A stretch of DNA of 12,190 nucleotides from Chitinophagaceae bacterium. GTDB lineage: Bacteria > Bacteroidota > Bacteroidia > Chitinophagales > Chitinophagaceae. Shown here piece after piece: positions 1 through 5,579 of the stretch (its first letter is position 1; every line of letters starts with the position of its first letter). The notes beneath the pieces are model-generated. The model worked only from the letters and a program-made list of their open reading frames with translations, was not told the DNA's origin and ran no database searches. A program made the position numbers and the translations under genes. The stretch is taken from NCBI GenBank assembly GCA_003509845.1, contig DOMR01000067.1:1-12190 (forward strand). Reading direction: 5' to 3'.

Positions 1-126
1 ACTATAAATAATTTATTACCAGGTGTACCTTGTACGGCAACGGTTTTAGTGACTTCAAAAACATTAGATCCTGTAAGTAAAACTTACAAGTCGTTTTCAA
101 AAACATTTAAAATAGCAAGAAAATAA
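1..126 (+). CDS. C-terminal fragment of an unidentified protein
   Basis: The first 41 codons form an open frame that enters from outside the window and stops at TAA 124-126. The visible residues include the stretch NNLLPGVPCTATVLVTSK and a lysine-rich end (FKIARK). The pattern L-PG-x-x-x-T-A-x-V resembles the last strands of a fibronectin type III-like beta sandwich, as found at the C-terminus of many exported Bacteroidota enzymes, but this is only an impression from pattern. A strong terminator follows 25 bases downstream, which supports a real gene end. The gene converges with the aminotransferase on the opposite strand. I do not recognise the protein. Confidence 0.55.
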   Translation, partial: TINNLLPGVPCTATVLVTSKTLDPVSKTYKSFSKTFKIARK

Positions 127-150
127 GTTATTGTTATAACCCCAATTGTA

Positions 151-189
151 AAATCCCTTGTTAGTTATTTACTAGCAGGGGATTTTTTT
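151..189 (+). terminator. Intrinsic terminator of the upstream + strand gene
   Basis: Arms 151-165 and 171-185 pair over 15 positions in + strand RNA, with two G-U wobbles, around a 5-base loop (166-170). Seven T follow (183-189). In the opposite strand the two wobbles become A-C mismatches and the T tract is weaker, so the signal is directional and serves the gene ending at 126. The hairpin overlaps the last codons and stop (165-167) of the convergent aminotransferase gene. Confidence 0.75.
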
Positions 190-1469
190 GCAATAGCTTC
201 AATCGCATTCACCAATTTATCTAAATCTTGTATTCTAGTATACACATGCGGTGTTATACGAACGCAACTCACGTTGTCCCATACAATACCTACTGTATGT
301 ATTTTATAATTTGTAAATAATGCGCTATCTAATTCACCAGGAGTCATACCATCCACGCTTACCCCACATATTGCGCAAGAAAATGCATCTTTTAAAGAGG
401 TGTTAATTTTTACTTTAGGTATTTCTTTCACCCTAGTTGCCCAATAATTTTTTAAGTAGCGAATACGCTCTTCTTTTCTTTTGCTTCCAATAGCCGTATG
501 GAAATTGATGGCTTCGCCGATACCTTGTTCAATAGGAAAGCTTCTAGTGCCCAATGTTTCAAACTTACGTATATCCGTTCCTTTGGGATTATCATTGCAA
601 ACCAGTGGCCAAATTTTTTCGATATTTTCTTTTTTAATCCAAAGCATCCCACTTCCAATAGGAGCTGATAAAAATTTATGTAATGAGGTACCAAAATAAT
701 CACAACCTAATTCTGGGATTGTAAAGTCCATTAATCCAAAACTATGCGCACCATCAACAATAGTTTCAATACCATGCTTTTTTGCCAATGCACATAATTT
801 TTTTACAGGCATAATTTGTCCCACCCAATTCACCATATGGGTGATGTGAAATATTTTTGTTTTAGGTGTAATTGCATTTTCATACATACGCACCATCTCA
901 TCCTCGTTCTCGCTTGGAAATTTAAAATCCAGTTGCTTATAAACGATACCTTCTCTGGATGCTCTTTGTTTCCATGCGTTGATCATGTTTGGATAATCAA
1001 ACTTACTTCCTACAACTTCATCACCTGCTTTTAAGTTTAATCCAAAGATGACGGTATTTAATGCCTCGGTAGCATTTCGATTTATAGCTATTTCTTCCGG
1101 ATCGCATCCTGCCAATTGTGCTAGTTTGTACCTTAAGGGTTCTCTTCCTTGATCTAGTATGCGCCACATATAATAGGACGGGCCTTCATTGGACATTTTA
1201 TTAAATCTTTCTACTGCCTCTTGCACAATTCTAGGGCTTGGACATACACCACCATTGTTTAAATTAATCAAAGAGGGACTTACGGTGTAACCTTGTTGAA
1301 TGACACTCCAATAATCCTCGTCCATCGCTAACTCCTTTGGACTGAGCAATTTTTTTTGCAAATTGATATGTTCAAATTCAGCTGCATGTGCTTGGTTGAA
1401 TAAACTATTTGCTGAAAAGGCACCTGCCATTAAGCCTAGGTGTTGGATAAAGTTGCGTCTATTAGCCAT
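165..1469 (-). CDS. Tat-exported class V aminotransferase-like PLP enzyme (isopenicillin N epimerase-like)
   Basis: A 434-residue fold-type I PLP enzyme of the aminotransferase class V family, related to cysteine desulfurases and isopenicillin N epimerase-like proteins. The likely cofactor lysine is K265 in TSLHKFLS. The cofactor-ring aspartate lies in VDGAHSFG (D239), and N71-N-G-G and N132-A-T-E-A match substrate and phosphate-contact segments of the family. The N-terminus carries a Tat motif (NRRNFIQ, residues 3-9), a hydrophobic stretch and an AHAA-type cleavage region near residue 30, so it should fold with PLP in the cytoplasm and then be exported. Substrate cannot be told from sequence; desulfurase, epimerase or lyase activity are all possible. 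It lies 105 bases downstream of another Tat-signal enzyme on the same strand, so the two may be co-transcribed, although a separate promoter core is visible at 1521-1528. ATG start; no clear Shine-Dalgarno. Confidence 0.85.
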   Translation of the reverse strand: MANRRNFIQHLGLMAGAFSANSLFNQAHAAEFEHINLQKKLLSPKELAMDEDYWSVIQQGYTVSPSLINLNNGGVCPSPRIVQEAVERFNKMSNEGPSYYMWRILDQGREPLRYKLAQLAGCDPEEIAINRNATEALNTVIFGLNLKAGDEVVGSKFDYPNMINAWKQRASREGIVYKQLDFKFPSENEDEMVRMYENAITPKTKIFHITHMVNWVGQIMPVKKLCALAKKHGIETIVDGAHSFGLMDFTIPELGCDYFGTSLHKFLSAPIGSGMLWIKKENIEKIWPLVCNDNPKGTDIRKFETLGTRSFPIEQGIGEAINFHTAIGSKRKEERIRYLKNYWATRVKEIPKVKINTSLKDAFSCAICGVSVDGMTPGELDSALFTNYKIHTVGIVWDNVSCVRITPHVYTRIQDLDKLVNAIEAIAKKSPASK

Positions 1470-1520
1470 ATACTATAATTGTATAGGTAAGTTAAAAAAT
1501 AATTCGCGTATTAGTGTATA

Positions 1521-1528
1521 CAAATATA
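1521..1528 (-). promoter_or_regulatory. Possible -7 promoter element for the aminotransferase gene
   Basis: Read on the - strand this is TATATTTG, an exact match to the Bacteroidota -7 consensus TAnnTTTG, about 50 bases upstream of the ATG at 1469. A TTG lies further upstream, but the gap is about 26 bases, longer than the usual spacing of around 20, so the -33 part is not convincing. It would give the aminotransferase its own promoter within the gap after the oxidoreductase gene. Confidence 0.35.
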
Positions 1529-1574
1529 GCTTGTTACCTAAAGTATATGATGACCAAAGTTCAAATTTGCATAA

Positions 1575-2885
1575 CTAAAACTTAGGTAAGCTATATCCGT
1601 TTTGGTAGGCTTTGGTAAAATATTCTTTATTGATCGCAGCATCTGTAAATAATTTCTTGTTGTCATCCCAGTTTACCTTTTGACCTGAACGATAAGCGAT
1701 ATTACCCATTTGTGCAATGGTCGCAATATGTGCACCATCTTCAATAGAGCAATGTAAACTTTGTGGTGTATTGTTTCGGATGGCATTGGTAAAATTTAAC
1801 CAATGTAATTCTACGCCTTTGTCTTCACTTTTATGTTTTGCTATCGCCACTTTATTTTTGGATTGTCTTTCTTCAATTACTTCCCAACCGCCTCTGTCTA
1901 AAATTAGCGTACCGTTATTACCAATAAAAGCAATACCGTGATCGCGCCCATAAGAGCCATTGTCAATACCCATGGCTGAATCCCATACCAAATTGAATTT
2001 ATCAAATTCATATAAAGTAGTTAAGGTATCTGGTGTTTCTTCCGCTAATTCAGGATAAGCAAATTTGCCCCCTAAAGCACTGACACTTTTTGGATTACCT
2101 GCTTTCATACCTTGAATGGCATAATCTAATAGATGCACGCCCCAATCTGTCATCAAGCCACCTGCATAATCCCAAAACCATCTAAAATGAAAATGAAAAC
2201 GGCTTGCATTAAATTCCTGAGTGGGTGCTGGACCTAACCAGGTTTTATAATCAATCCCTGCAGGCACCGCACTATTCGCTACCACTGGTTGTGGGCGCAT
2301 CCAACCCTGATAACACCATACTTTTGTAGTACGTATGTTACCTAATTGTCCAGAATGTACCACATCCAATGCATCCTTAAAATGTTTTTGACTGCGTTGC
2401 CATTGTCCTACTTGCACAATACGATTATACCTATTTTTTGCAGCAACCATTGCATTACACTCGCCAATAGAGTTACCTGCAGGTTTTTCAACATACACAT
2501 GTTTCCCAGCGGAACAAGCATTGATCATTTGTAAGGCATGCCAATGATCGGGTGTACCTACAATTACAATATCAATATCTTTTCGGTCTAAAATTTTTCT
2601 GTAATCACTATAGGTATCAATTTTTTGAACGCCTGGTTGTTTGATTAAAAGTTCTGCTTTTCGTTTATTTAAAACATTTTCATCTACATCACATAAAGCA
2701 ACCACTTCAAGGTTAGGAACAGAGAGTGCAGCCATGGTATTGGCCCATCCCATGCCATTCACGCCAATAGTGGCAACACGTAATGTATCTGTATTGAAAA
2801 TTTTACTATTGGCAAATATATTTGACGACATTAATGCCCCAGAGGCTAAAGCAGTATTTCTTAAAAAGATGCGACGGCTGTTCAT
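1575..2885 (-). CDS. Tat-exported Gfo/Idh/MocA-family oxidoreductase
   Basis: An NAD(P)-dependent sugar or polyol oxidoreductase of the Gfo/Idh/MocA family, 436 residues from the chosen ATG. The N-terminus is a classic Tat signal (SRRIFLR, residues 3-9, then a hydrophobic stretch to about residue 25), as in glucose-fructose oxidoreductase. The Rossmann fold starts at about 36 with G41-x-x-G44-x-G46, followed by ALCDVD at 63-68. The family motif E133-K134-P135 is present, and the C-terminal domain contains the D-x-G-x-H segment TDWGVHLLD (H251). The frame extends two codons upstream to a TTG, but ATG at 2883-2885 puts the Tat motif at the usual distance from the start. Substrate is unknown. 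Some Tat-exported relatives are GH109-type NAD-dependent glycosidases; I see no feature that assigns this one to them. Confidence 0.88.
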   Translation of the reverse strand: MNSRRIFLRNTALASGALMSSNIFANSKIFNTDTLRVATIGVNGMGWANTMAALSVPNLEVVALCDVDENVLNKRKAELLIKQPGVQKIDTYSDYRKILDRKDIDIVIVGTPDHWHALQMINACSAGKHVYVEKPAGNSIGECNAMVAAKNRYNRIVQVGQWQRSQKHFKDALDVVHSGQLGNIRTTKVWCYQGWMRPQPVVANSAVPAGIDYKTWLGPAPTQEFNASRFHFHFRWFWDYAGGLMTDWGVHLLDYAIQGMKAGNPKSVSALGGKFAYPELAEETPDTLTTLYEFDKFNLVWDSAMGIDNGSYGRDHGIAFIGNNGTLILDRGGWEVIEERQSKNKVAIAKHKSEDKGVELHWLNFTNAIRNNTPQSLHCSIEDGAHIATIAQMGNIAYRSGQKVNWDDNKKLFTDAAINKEYFTKAYQNGYSLPKF

Positions 2886-3001
2886 ATGCAATTCGTTTTA
2901 TAGTTTTAAAATAAGTCCTATGTTAAATATAATTATTTTTTTGTTAAAATGGTTATCCAGCTAAATTTTGATATTAAAGGCCATTTAGCGGTATTCTTTA
3001 T

Positions 3002-3055
3002 ATTAAAATAGTCCATAAAATAGTTTTTTAATAAAGTCTACTATTTTAATAGACT
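3002..3055. repeat. Nested AT-rich inverted repeats upstream of the small RNA promoter
   Basis: ATTAAAATAGT at 3002-3012 is an exact inverted copy of ACTATTTTAAT at 3040-3050 (11 bases each). Overlapping the right arm, AGTCTA at 3035-3040 and TAGACT at 3050-3055 form a second palindrome with a 9-base centre. The second palindrome ends 15 bases before the TATCTTTG element, where an activator or repressor of that promoter could bind. The AT-rich composition raises the chance of accidental repeats, so the operator role is inference. Confidence 0.4.
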
Positions 3056-3070
3056 ATATTAAATTTCCCC

Positions 3071-3078
3071 TATCTTTG
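3071..3078 (+). promoter_or_regulatory. -7 promoter element (TAnnTTTG) of the small RNA
   Basis: TATCTTTG matches the Bacteroidota -7 consensus exactly. Transcription would be expected to begin about five bases after the last G, that is near 3082-3085, which coincides with the first base of the tRNA-like cloverleaf. No good TTG is seen at the -33 position, where the palindrome 3035-3055 lies instead. This suggests dependence on a bound regulator (inference). Confidence 0.55.
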
Positions 3079-3081
3079 TAG

Positions 3082-3152
3082 GGTCATGTGGCCGAGGGGT
3101 GAGGCAAGGGTCAGCAAAACCCTTAACGATGGTTCGATCCCATCTATGACAA
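3082..3152 (+). tRNA. Divergent tRNA-Cys(GCA)-like cloverleaf
   Basis: All arms of a bacterial tRNA-Cys can be laid out with standard lengths. The acceptor is 3082-3088 with 3145-3151, and T8-G9 follow. The D arm GCC/GGC is at 3091-3105 with a GG-containing loop. The anticodon stem AGGGT/ACCCT encloses the loop CAGCAAA, giving anticodon GCA at 3113-3115. The variable loop is TAAC, and the T arm GATGG/CCATC encloses loop TTCGATC. Odd points: the base before the anticodon is A instead of the near-universal U33, the first acceptor pair is G-A, the seventh is G-T, the discriminator is A73 whereas cysteine tRNAs normally have U73, and no CCA is encoded. It could be a low-efficiency or specialised tRNA-Cys, a decayed copy, or the structured domain of a regulatory RNA. 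Without the rest of the genome I cannot say whether a canonical tRNA-Cys also exists. Confidence 0.6.
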
Positions 3153-3215
3153 CTTGGTTCTGGTTTGAGCAAGCAATCGTTAAGTACGGGCGGTGTTTCT
3201 ACACTGCCCTTTTTT
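3083..3215 (+). ncRNA. Small RNA unit: tRNA-like domain, linker, terminator
   Basis: An exact -7 promoter at 3071-3078 and an intrinsic terminator at 3188-3215 delimit a transcript of about 130 bases. It consists of the tRNA-like cloverleaf, a linker (3153-3187) and the terminator hairpin. The linker can form a small hairpin from CTTG (3153-3156) to CAAG (3170-3173). It also contains ATCGTTAAG (3176-3184), the exact complement of CTTAACGAT (3122-3130), which spans the anticodon-stem 3' side, variable loop and T-stem 5' side. The RNA could therefore switch between a cloverleaf and an alternative fold. A simpler reading is a tRNA with a 3' trailer removed by processing. A 53-codon frame (3086-3247) runs through the same region but crosses the terminator, and I do not favour it. 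Confidence 0.6.
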
Positions 3216-3221
3216 ATTTTT
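3188..3221 (+). terminator. Intrinsic terminator of the small RNA
   Basis: GGGCGGTGT (3188-3196) pairs with ACACTGCCC (3201-3209) over nine positions, including one G-T wobble, around the tetraloop TTCT. Six T follow immediately (3210-3215), then A and five more T. It stands alone, since no protein gene ends just upstream on this strand, so it supports an independent transcript. Confidence 0.85.
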
Positions 3222-3369
3222 ACAAATACTACTGTAAATTTTCATAAAGACGGGTATAATTTAGGCGAATTGAATTTCTTTTTTATTTAGTGATTATAAC
3301 TTTATTGTAATGACTAAATAGGTAAAAACATAGCTAAATAATCCAAAAATCTTAAGTAAATTGCTGCAT

Positions 3370-4347
3370 ATGCATATAATTCGATGGGGCATGATTGGTT
3401 GTGGAAGCGTCACTGAAGTTAAAAGTGGTCCAGCATTTAACAAAGTGCCTAATTCTAAATTAATGGCGGTCATGAGACGTAATGCTGAAAAAGTAAAAGA
3501 TTATGCACAACGTCATCATGTTCCTTTTTATTTTACCGATGTTGACGATTTAATTAATCATCCCGAAGTGGATGCGATATATATAGCAACACCTCCTAAA
3601 TTTCATGCAGCCTATGCGGAAAAAGCAATGAAGGTTGGCAAGCCGGTGTATGTTGAAAAACCGATGGCATTGAATGTCGCTGAATGTGAAACCATGCAGC
3701 AAATTTCAAACACCACAGGTGTGAAATTAGTTGTGGCACATTATCGTCGCGCGCTTCCCTTATTTTTAAAAGTAAAAAGTTTGTTGGCTGAAAATTATAT
3801 TGGTTTTGTAAAACAAGTCAATATTAAAATGTTCAAGCAACCGAGTCCCAATTGTGGTTCCGCCGATAATTGGCGTGTATTCCCTGAACTTGCAGGCGGC
3901 GGCTTATTTTATGATTTGGCACCACATCAATTGGATTTGGTATTTTTTTATTTTGGAGATGCAATCAGCTATCACGGAAAATCCGAAAATAAGGCAGGAT
4001 TGTATCCAGCCGAAGACAACGTACAAGGCACTATGCAACTCAATAATAATATTGTGTTTAATGGCGAATGGGATTTTACCGTTTCGGCGGAATTAGAGAA
4101 AGATGTTTTTGAAATTATAGGGGAACATGGTAAAATTTCGTTTCCCGTATTTGGTAATGATATAACCATTGAAAAAAATGGGAAGGAATCAGTAATACAT
4201 TTTGATCCCCCTATGCATAACCAACAAAATTTAATTGAGCAGGTGGTTGAATATTTTTTAGGCAATGGCGTAAATCCTTGTTCTGCAATAGATGCGCTAC
4301 AATCGATGAGGGTGATGGAAGCCTTTGTGTATGGCGCTAATAAATAG
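3370..4347 (+). CDS. Gfo/Idh/MocA-family oxidoreductase, cytoplasmic
   Basis: A 325-residue NAD(P)-dependent dehydrogenase/reductase of the Gfo/Idh/MocA family without a signal sequence. The Rossmann motif is G10-C-G12-S-V-T near the N-terminus, the family motif E96-K97-P98 is present, and the C-terminal domain has the likely catalytic histidine in YDLAPHQLDL (H186), preceded by AGGG. The closest general resemblance is to sugar dehydrogenases and reductases such as 1,5-anhydrofructose reductase or inositol dehydrogenase; substrate is not determined. The frame extends three codons upstream to a TTG at 3361, but ATG at 3370 places the Rossmann fold at the usual position directly after the start. 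It is followed 55 bases later by a rhamnose mutarotase-family gene, which favours a role with a free sugar. It is only distantly similar to the Tat-exported relative across the intergenic region. Confidence 0.88.
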   Translation: MHIIRWGMIGCGSVTEVKSGPAFNKVPNSKLMAVMRRNAEKVKDYAQRHHVPFYFTDVDDLINHPEVDAIYIATPPKFHAAYAEKAMKVGKPVYVEKPMALNVAECETMQQISNTTGVKLVVAHYRRALPLFLKVKSLLAENYIGFVKQVNIKMFKQPSPNCGSADNWRVFPELAGGGLFYDLAPHQLDLVFFYFGDAISYHGKSENKAGLYPAEDNVQGTMQLNNNIVFNGEWDFTVSAELEKDVFEIIGEHGKISFPVFGNDITIEKNGKESVIHFDPPMHNQQNLIEQVVEYFLGNGVNPCSAIDALQSMRVMEAFVYGANK

Positions 4348-4369
4348 TTTATATTTATAATATTAAAAT

Positions 4370-4377
4370 TACATTTG
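4370..4377 (+). promoter_or_regulatory. Possible -7 promoter element for the mutarotase gene
   Basis: TACATTTG matches TAnnTTTG exactly and lies 25 bases before the ATG at 4403. A partial -33 element (TTTA, 4348-4351) is 18 bases upstream, close to normal spacing. The mutarotase and TspO-like genes may thus be transcribed separately from the oxidoreductase, or in addition to read-through from it. Confidence 0.45.
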
Positions 4378-4402
4378 GGCATCATTTATAAAATCTCGAA
4401 TC

Positions 4403-4732
4403 ATGGTTAGATATTGTTTTGCAGTTGATTTAAAGGACGATCCTATTGCTATTGCTGCTTATGAGGAATACCATAAGTCAGTGTGGCCTGAAATCATTAA
4501 ATCAATCAAGGATGCCGACATTCATGTGATGGATATTTACAGGGTATCCAATCGTTTATTTATGATTATGGAAGCAGGAGATGATTTTAGCTTTGAGAAA
4601 AAAGCGGCCATGGATGCCTCCAATGATATTGTGGTTCAATGGGAAAAATTATTGTGGGATTATCAACAAGCACTACCCAATGCAAATCCTGGTGAAAAAT
4701 GGGTTTTAATGAATAAAATATTTTCTCTGTAA
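4403..4732 (+). CDS. rhaM: L-rhamnose mutarotase family protein
   Basis: A small 109-residue protein of the L-rhamnose mutarotase family (RhaM, formerly DUF718), the usual length for this family of dimeric alpha-beta barrel proteins. These enzymes speed the interconversion of the alpha and beta anomers of L-rhamnose or, in related members, other deoxyhexoses such as L-fucose. Recognisable segments are YEEYHKSVWPE (residues 20-30, with the catalytic-type histidine H24), the central IYRVSNRLFMIME, the tryptophan in VVQWEKLLWDY (W80), and the C-terminal NKIFSL that resembles the family's closing strand. No rhamnose isomerase, kinase or aldolase gene is in the window, so the actual sugar is open; the Gfo/Idh/MocA neighbour may act on the same one. 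No signal peptide is present. Confidence 0.85.
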   Translation: MVRYCFAVDLKDDPIAIAAYEEYHKSVWPEIIKSIKDADIHVMDIYRVSNRLFMIMEAGDDFSFEKKAAMDASNDIVVQWEKLLWDYQQALPNANPGEKWVLMNKIFSL

Positions 4733-4757
4733 ACTTTGGTCAATTCAACTCGCTTTT

Positions 4758-5525
4758 ATGAAAACATTAATTAATTGGCTTTTATTTATAGGGGTAGTTA
4801 CCGTTAATGCATTGGCAAGTATTTTACCTATTAATGGATACAATACAGGTCAAATTTCTGCCTTTTATCCAAACTATTTTGTGCCTGCTGGGTTTACATT
4901 TTCTATTTGGGGGCTTATTTATTTATTTCTATTATGCTATTCAATTACGCATACTTATTTTTCAATTAAAGAAAAAGAGTTCCCAGTCATTAAAAAATAT
5001 TTAGATCAAATTACCCCATGGTATTGGGCTACTTCTGTTTTAAATATATCTTGGATTTTAGCTTGGCATTATTTACAAATATTTACAAGTGTCGTTGTCA
5101 TGATTGCATTTTTGATGGTGTTAATTCAAATATTTATTTATACGAGAAGTCTTTCAAATGATATTAAGTTAATTCATCGCATTTTTATTATTGCCCCTTT
5201 CACTATTTATATTGGTTGGATTAGTGTGGCCACGGTTGCTAATATTTCTGCATTATTGGTTAATTTGCAATGGAATGCCTGGGGAATTGCTCCTGAGAAT
5301 TGGGCTGTGATGATGATTGCTATTGCAATTATACTTGCTTTTTGTTTTTCGTTTTTTTACGACTCTATTGCCGCACCCTTAGTTATTGCTTGGGCACTAT
5401 GGGGTATTATGAATGGGCAGGGAGGAAGAATTGAACTCATTCATATACTATGTTTAATAGGGATGTGCGTTATCCTCATCCTATCACTCCGACTACTTAT
5501 TGTAAAATATATTTTAGTGCGGTAG
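4758..5525 (+). CDS. TspO/MBR-related tryptophan-rich membrane protein
   Basis: A 255-residue, strongly hydrophobic protein with about seven predicted membrane spans and many tryptophans. The segment with the pattern PAGFTFSIWGLIYLFL (residues about 43-58) is the hallmark of the extended TspO/MBR-like 'tryptophan-rich sensory protein' family, as are TSVLNISWILAWHY and the late ALWGIMN region. It is longer than canonical TspO (about 160 residues, five spans) and matches the 250-residue relatives instead. Canonical TspO binds tetrapyrroles; function in the longer group is not established, so I assign family only. It begins 25 bases after the mutarotase stop and is probably transcribed with it. 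Its last codons overlap, on the opposite strand, the small transporter remnant at 5514-5576. Confidence 0.8.
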   Translation: MKTLINWLLFIGVVTVNALASILPINGYNTGQISAFYPNYFVPAGFTFSIWGLIYLFLLCYSITHTYFSIKEKEFPVIKKYLDQITPWYWATSVLNISWILAWHYLQIFTSVVVMIAFLMVLIQIFIYTRSLSNDIKLIHRIFIIAPFTIYIGWISVATVANISALLVNLQWNAWGIAPENWAVMMIAIAIILAFCFSFFYDSIAAPLVIAWALWGIMNGQGGRIELIHILCLIGMCVILILSLRLLIVKYILVR

Positions 5526-5576
5526 CTTTTCTTGAAAAAAGCCATAGGTCCAAGTACCTAGTAATGCACTTGCTAA
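5514..5576 (-). pseudogene. Remnant: last 20 codons of a YeeE/YedE-type transporter
   Basis: Immediately after the TauE stop (TAA 5580-5582, then TGA 5577-5579) the same frame continues for 20 sense codons ending in GTWTYGFFQEKLPH and TAA. This ending resembles, from memory, the C-terminus of YeeE/YedE (DUF6691-type) sulfur transporters, which commonly end in a glycine-aromatic helix followed by K-L-P-H. Such genes often sit beside MBL-rhodanese and TauE genes. No start codon or upstream part is present, so this would be the tail left by a deletion that removed the rest. It overlaps the last 12 bases of the TspO-like gene antisense. A 20-residue match made by eye is weak evidence. Confidence 0.4.
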
Positions 5577-5579
5577 TCA

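Larger units (their letters stand above)
2886..3369. other. 484-base gene-free region between divergent oxidoreductase genes
   Basis: The left part (2886-3070) is very AT-rich and contains nested inverted repeats (3002-3055), with no exact TAnnTTTG promoter for the leftward gene. The middle (3071-3221) contains the small RNA unit described separately and is clearly less AT-rich. The right part (3222-3369) shows only a near-match to the -7 consensus (TAACTTTA, 3297-3304), which may belong to the gene starting at 3370. Its gap to an upstream TTG (3270-3272) is 24 bases, longer than usual. I see nothing else there. Confidence 0.6.

Noticed and set aside
3153..3215. Phage or integrative-element attachment site at the tRNA-like 3' end
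   Set aside because: No repeat of the tRNA-like 3' end, integrase gene or mobile-element gene is visible in the window.
3086..3247. A 53-codon open frame (start MWPRGEARVSK) running through the small RNA
   Set aside because: It crosses the cloverleaf, the linker and the intrinsic terminator including its T tract, so its last third would not be transcribed. The composition looks like a chance reading of structured RNA. Conservation of the frame in relatives would reopen it.
3361..3369. TTG start for the oxidoreductase gene, giving three extra residues
   Set aside because: ATG at 3370 is in frame and leads directly into the Rossmann strand; TTG starts are rarer. The same reasoning moves the starts at 2891 to 2885 and at 8466 to 8472.
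3972..4385. A 137-codon open frame on the - strand across the second oxidoreductase gene
   Set aside because: It is antisense to a gene with full family motifs, shows no recognisable domain, and has the serine/isoleucine-rich look of a shadow frame.
5525..5560. Short inverted repeats GCTTTT/AAAAGC and TAGGT/ACCTA after the TspO-like gene as a terminator
   Set aside because: The stems are short, there is no T tract, and the bases overlap the antisense transporter remnant. I do not call a terminator here.
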